NCBI GenBank assembly: GCA_958295785.1
Contig: OY282377.1
Span: 2,742,394-2,806,393 of the forward strand
DNA: 64,000 nt
Direction: 5' to 3'
Source: an uncultured Latescibacterota bacterium
GTDB lineage: Bacteria > Latescibacterota > UBA2968
Below the pieces are notes generated by a model, which was not told the origin of the DNA, searched no databases, and saw nothing but the letters and a program-made list of their open reading frames with translations. Shown here one piece after another: positions 60,639-64,000 of this stretch (the stretch's first letter is position 1; each line of letters starts with the position of its first letter). Made by a program: the position numbers and the translations under genes.

Positions 60639-62249
60639 ATGACCCAACTTATTGACGGAGAACGCGCCCTGGCATGGGGCGCGATAGAATCAGGCGTCGG
60701 CGTTGTCACTGGATATCCCGGTTCGCCCGGCACAAATACGTTTAACGCAATGGCCGCAATGGCGAAGGACTATGGGCATCACGCCGAATGGTGCATCAAT
60801 GAACGCATTGCGCTGGACATGGCGGCGGGCGCGTCTCAGGGCGGCAAGCGCGCGCTCGTGTGTCTCAAAAGCGTGGGGATGAATGTCGCGCTCGATACCC
60901 TGATGGTGCTCAACATGACCGGGGTACACGCCGGGCTCGTGATCGTGATGGGCGACGATCCGGGCGCGTGGGGGTCGCAAAACGAGCAGGATACGCGCGC
61001 GCTTGGGCCCTTGGCCGAATTGCCCATGCTCGAACCGAGCACGCCGCGCGAAGGCCGCGAGATGATGAAATGGGCGTTTGACTATTCCGAGCAGTTGCAA
61101 TCCGTGGTGATCTTGCGCCTGACCCGAAGTTACAGCGTCAGCACCGAGGCACTCTCGGGCTTTCATCCCCCGGCAAAACACCCCACCCGCGAACCGGACC
61201 GCGAGCCGATGAGTTGGATATCGGCATTGCGGACGACCGAAGGCAATCACGCAAAATTGCACGACAAGATCGCCCGCGCCACGGCGCAGTTTAGCGACTT
61301 GCCCTTCAACCGCATAGAGGGCGCGGGAAAAAAGGGCATCATCGCCGCGGGCATGGTGCATGCCAAATTGTGCGACGCACTCCACGGGGCAGATACCGCC
61401 GATCTCTCGATCCTCAAACTCAGCGCGCTCTATCCCCTGCCCAACCAACTCATTGCGGATTTTCTCGCGGGGTGTGACGAGGTGCTCGTTTTTGAGGAAG
61501 TTGACCCATACGTCGAAGACAACATCAAAGCCATTGGGTACGACGAAGGATTGACCCCGCCCATTTTGGGAAAACGCACGGGACACGTCGCGGATGTGGG
61601 CGAACTGTTTCGCTGGCAGATGCAAAACGCCCTCGCCGCGTACGTGCCGGGGTTCTCGCCGCGCACGCGCTACGCAGAGGAGAATTGGGAGCGAGAAAAG
61701 CCGTTTCGCAAAAACCACTGCGCGGGTTGCCCGTTCCCGGAGATCATTTCTGCCCTGCGCGATGAGGCCCAACGCCTCGGTCAAAATCCCTTTATTTCAG
61801 CGGATCCGGGCTGCGTTGTGATGGCCGCGCCCATGCTCGACACCAAATTGTCGATGGGGTCGGCCATTGGCGTGGCGTGCGGCTTGGGCAAGGCCGGCGT
61901 TGCGGAACGCACGGTTGCGGTCTGTGGGGACTCGGCTTTTTATCACGGCGGCATCAATGCGTTGGTGCATGCACGCGCAACAGGGGCAACGCCCATTGTG
62001 ATGGTGCTCGACAATGGCGGCTCGCTCACCACGGGCGGGCAGACCACGCCGGACACGGGCGTTCACATTGACGGCGCAGCAGGCCCGCAAGTCACAATGC
62101 GCGATCTGGCTCTCGCCTGCGGCGTGTCGCAAGTGCGCGAAGTGCAAACGCAAGACACGGACGCCCGCATGCGTGCGGTCTTCCGAGACGCCCTTTGCGA
62201 CCCCACGCTCAATCTCGTGATTGTGCGAAAGCCGTGCAAAGAGGTATGA
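60639..62249 (+). CDS. Indolepyruvate:ferredoxin oxidoreductase alpha-like (IorA), ferredoxin domain missing
   Basis: 536 residues of the thiamine-diphosphate 2-oxoacid:ferredoxin oxidoreductase family. The N-terminal Pyr domain shows DGERALAWGAIESGVGVVTG then YPGSPGTNTF. The middle holds EVLVFEEVDPYVEDNIKA. The TPP-binding domain has HCAGCPFPEIISAL, ADPGCVVMAAP, MGSAIGVACGLG and VCGDSAFYHGGINALVHA...VLDNGGSLTTGGQT (GDSxF...N Mg/TPP motif). IorA normally ends in two 4Fe-4S ferredoxin motifs; this chain stops before them, and no iorB lies nearby. It could use a separate ferredoxin and beta subunit or be a distinct 2-oxoacid enzyme. CAGGAG lies near the ATG. Confidence 0.8.
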   Translation: MTQLIDGERALAWGAIESGVGVVTGYPGSPGTNTFNAMAAMAKDYGHHAEWCINERIALDMAAGASQGGKRALVCLKSVGMNVALDTLMVLNMTGVHAGLVIVMGDDPGAWGSQNEQDTRALGPLAELPMLEPSTPREGREMMKWAFDYSEQLQSVVILRLTRSYSVSTEALSGFHPPAKHPTREPDREPMSWISALRTTEGNHAKLHDKIARATAQFSDLPFNRIEGAGKKGIIAAGMVHAKLCDALHGADTADLSILKLSALYPLPNQLIADFLAGCDEVLVFEEVDPYVEDNIKAIGYDEGLTPPILGKRTGHVADVGELFRWQMQNALAAYVPGFSPRTRYAEENWEREKPFRKNHCAGCPFPEIISALRDEAQRLGQNPFISADPGCVVMAAPMLDTKLSMGSAIGVACGLGKAGVAERTVAVCGDSAFYHGGINALVHARATGATPIVMVLDNGGSLTTGGQTTPDTGVHIDGAAGPQVTMRDLALACGVSQVREVQTQDTDARMRAVFRDALCDPTLNLVIVRKPCKEV

Positions 62250-62715
62250 TACCAAATTGATTTTTATTTGTCCGTATCCTGCCTTCCATCAGGGAGGAAT
62301 GAGGAATTGGGGACAGACGTTCCGTAGAGATCGGGCGTTGCTTGTCTCAAGCATTTGGCCCTACAGCATCGTTTGTTGCCTTTGATGCGTTGGCTACGCC
62401 TGTGCCTACGGCGTGCGGCGACTTCCTTTTTTTCAACAGCAAAAAAAAGGAAGCCAAAAATGCCGCTCTCAAACGCCGAGGGGGGCTCTGCACAGCGCAA
62501 ATCGCTTTTGTAACAGGACGACATGCGTTGGCCTGCAAAGGTGGGTTGCAAGATGGATGTGGGTTGCGAGACGGCCTTGCGCGCTGTGCGCGATGGCTTT
62601 ATCGGAGGGTTTTTTGGGATGGCCTTGTTGCCATGGCTTCTTTGAATGATTGGGTAACGTCAAGGGGAAAGCTTGCTGGCAACATATCGCATCACATGAG
62701 GCCAAGTGAAAATTA
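62248..62715 (+). repeat. ~460-bp inverted-repeat element, copy L4
   Basis: Left end GATACCAAATTGATTTTTAT. The central hairpin at 62422-62453 is of the CTTCC / GGAAG type, as in L2. GCACAGCGC / GCGCTGTGC segments are present. The right inverted repeat is not recognisable (ends CACATGAGGCCAAGTGAAAA). It lies 0-2 bp past the IorA-like stop codon, so it may serve as the 3' end of that transcript. Confidence 0.7.
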
Positions 62716-62732
62716 AGATGCGAGTATAGAAC

Positions 62733-62763
62733 CGTAGGGCGATGCCCCTGTGCTCGCCCGAAG
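62733..62763. repeat. REP-like repeat
   Basis: CCGTAGGGCGATGCCCCTGT followed by GCTCGCCCGAA. Confidence 0.5.
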
Positions 62764-62779
62764 GTGAGAGGCTGACGAG

Positions 62780-62941
62780 ATGAATCGGGCGTTGGTGCCT
62801 GATGGGGGCGAACACTTTGCCGTGTATTTGGAAGCAAAAACAAAGCAAAAACGGGCTGCGAGATTTTTTCACAGGCCGTTTTATTTTGCCCACTGGCGCC
62901 AGGTGTTTGAAGACAATAAAAAATACAATTACGACCTCTAA
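62780..62941 (+). CDS. Possible small protein, 53 residues
   Basis: ATG at 62780 to TAA at 62941: MNRALVPDGGEHFAVYLEAK and further KQKRAARFFHRPFYFAHWRQ. It is basic and aromatic-rich with no recognised family and a poor ribosome-binding site. It might be a remnant. An imperfect inverted repeat AAAACGGGCTG / CAGGCCGTTTT lies inside it, so the stretch could instead be a terminator-like structure. Confidence 0.2.
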   Translation: MNRALVPDGGEHFAVYLEAKTKQKRAARFFHRPFYFAHWRQVFEDNKKYNYDL

Positions 62942-63144
62942 AGCCCGTCTTATATGGCTTGACGCTTATCCCCCCTTTGGTTATTCTATCTGTAACGCTA
63001 TCAAAGCATGAGCGGCCGTTGTGGCAGTTGGGTGAAGAAGAAGTGAAAAGTTGGAAAAAATCGGGTGATGACCCCCCCCTTTGGTGTGTGGATCGGTTTG
63101 TGAGTGGGTTGTGGGCGTGAGTTGGGAGTAGAAGGGGTCGCTTT

Positions 63145-63232
63145 GTTGTGGAAGAAGAGAAACAAGCGCGTGCATGGGCATGGCCTGAGCGCATTGCAGA
63201 TACGCCTGAGAATAGAGCCAAGGCTGTTCTTA
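63145..63232 (+). pseudogene. Gene remnant truncated by the MITE
   Basis: The frame reads VEEEKQARAWAWPERIADTP then ENRAKAVLRVP before running into the MITE at 63233. The WPERIxDTPENxAKAV pattern recalls small conserved proteins found near mobile elements, but I cannot name the family. What followed it before the MITE insertion is not recognisable. Confidence 0.3.
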
Positions 63233-63344
63233 GAGTCCCTAACAGAAAGCGTTGCCATGGCTTTGTGAGCGGCCGCCTTTGAGGCGTTCCTGCGGCTGTT
63301 CACTCCTCTGTTTCAGACGCTTGATTTCTTTATGTTAGGGCTTC
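63233..63344 (-). mobile_element. 112-bp MITE, copy 4 (inverted)
   Basis: Starts GAGTCCCTAACAGAAAGCG and ends TATGTTAGGGCTTC. Its first ~48 bases match the left end of the IS5-family element at 63602 (GAGTCCCTAACAAAAAGCGT then TGCCATGGATTTGTGAG). Confidence 0.78.
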
Positions 63345-63406
63345 TAAGAGGAGGACGCCATGACCCATTGCTCGTATTCCATGCGCTAGGACAAAAGACG
63401 ATAGAC

Positions 63407-63563
63407 TATCGCTTTCAACAAAATTTTTGGAGCAGACAGAGCGATTGTCGGGATGGCTTCCTTCTGTATACTAGGGAAAAAACGACCGAAAAATCGAAAA
63501 TATACAGACTTTACTGCTTTTTTTTTTCTGACAGGCCCCTCCCGATCCTGCCCGTCAGAAAAT
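63407..63563 (+). repeat. ~158-bp dispersed repeat, copy 2
   Basis: TATCGCTTTCAACAAAATTT through TGGCTTCCTTCTGTATACTA to TTTTCTGACAGGC...GCCCGTCAGAAAA. The last part is a nearly perfect hairpin (TTTTCTGAC-GGC with GCC-GTCAGAAAA). Copy 1 at 51553 has a weaker version of the stem. Confidence 0.6.
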
Positions 63564-63601
63564 CCAAATCTCAATGAATCTGACATCTACCATGATATTT
63601 A

Positions 63602-64000
63602 GAGTCCCTAACAAAAAGCGTTGCCATGGATTTGTGAGAGGCCGCTTTTCTTCTCAGCCCAACCCTTACAACGTCCATGCCCGGCATCTTTACCGGGCGA
63701 GGAGGGACAAATGACCAACCCCCTCGTGAGCGATGCACTCTGGGAAAAGGGCCCCCCCTTTTGCCGGTTCCCAAGCCTGGACGGTTCCGCTTTCCTGGCC
63801 GTAAGCGCATTGACGACCGCAAGGCATTGACCGGCATTCTATTCGTCCTGAAGAGCGGCATCCCATGGGATCAGTTGCCCCAAGAGATGGGGTGGGGTTC
63901 CGGGATGACCTGCTGGCGTCGTCTGAAGGCATGGCATGACGCAGGCGTGTGGGAGCGGCTTCATCATCTGCTGTTGTCCAAACTGCGAGCGGTCGATGGC
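63602..64000 (+). mobile_element. IS5-family element, left part (continues past the window)
   Basis: The left inverted repeat GAGTCCCTAACAAAAAGCG is followed by about 100 bp of leader and a transposase start. The same left end is found on the MITE family. The right end lies outside the window. Confidence 0.8.
63711..64000 (+). pseudogene. IS5-family (IS427-like) transposase start, frameshifted in a C run
   Basis: ATG at 63711 with GGAGGG upstream reads MTNPLVSDALWEKGPP and then leaves frame in a run of seven C residues at about 63751-63757. Adding one C restores LLPVPKPGRFRFPGRKRIDD followed by RKALTGILFVLKSGIPWDQL and GSGMTCWRRLKAWHDAGVWE, the typical IS427-group N-terminal region. A homopolymer sequencing error or a real inactivating mutation is possible. 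The catalytic part is beyond the window. Confidence 0.75.

Noticed and set aside
63751-63757. Programmed frameshift in the IS5 transposase at the C run
   Set aside because: The shift lies at about codon 14, far from the orfA/orfB junction where frameshifting is known in this group, so mutation or a homopolymer read error is more likely.
1-64000. tRNA, rRNA or replication-origin signals
   Set aside because: No T-loop/anticodon-type cloverleaf, rRNA segment or cluster of DnaA-box-like motifs was recognised by eye on either strand; a covariance-model search would be decisive.

Overview
The window is chromosomal DNA of an uncultured, high-GC, Gram-negative-type bacterium. Lipobox lipoproteins, phytanoyl-CoA dioxygenase-type oxygenases, cohesin/dockerin and WD40 secreted proteins, IS701 elements and many small dispersed repeats together resemble genomes of marine or sponge-associated lineages such as Latescibacterota or Poribacteria. 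That placement is inference from gene content only. No rRNA or tRNA gene was recognised.

Positions 1-16700 are mostly housekeeping: the start of exonuclease III, an AAA-ATPase/PD-(D/E)XK protein, a broken VapBC module, MetF and AhcY (one-carbon and SAH recycling), an unusual EndoQ-UvrD fusion, a GNAT acetyltransferase, DNA polymerase I, two related MORN-type lipoproteins, a SlyD-like prolyl isomerase, a MetE C-terminal-domain protein and dTDP-glucose 4,6-dehydratase. ExoIII, EndoQ-helicase and Pol I lie within 12.6 kb and could form a damage-repair set.

Positions 17600-34400 are metabolic and transport genes: a heterodimeric ABC exporter; a VOC / SDR / amidohydrolase / PhyH catabolic-looking cluster; a flavoprotein fused to a membrane polyferredoxin; a YceI-like protein; an aquaglyceroporin; AhpD; and a four-gene operon (TIM-barrel glycosidase-like protein, DegT aminotransferase, isochorismatase-like protein, polysaccharide deacetylase).

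Positions 34400-47550 form an accessory island. Two 1092-bp IS701 copies bound a 4.36-kb composite transposon with matching outer 5-bp duplications. It carries an IS630 that breaks a sulfatase remnant, plus a lipoprotein. Next come a ClpP-fold membrane-type protease with a small partner, and a type I restriction-modification system whose fused HsdM-HsdS is interrupted by the only intact IS701 copy.

Positions 47500-64000 hold a VOC protein, a sigma-region-4-like regulator, a CNNM/CBS transporter, an uncharacterised protein, a 1600-residue secreted metzincin with three predicted WD40 propellers, a two-domain alpha/beta hydrolase, an IorA-like oxidoreductase, and the start of an IS5-family element at the right edge.

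The most unusual material is the repeat landscape. There is a ~460-bp inverted-repeat element in four good copies whose hairpin covaries between copies. There is a 112-bp MITE matching the ends of the IS5 element. There are 28-30-bp miniature inserts sitting cleanly inside other repeats, and several palindromic repeats. Coordinates were read by eye and small sites may be off by a base.
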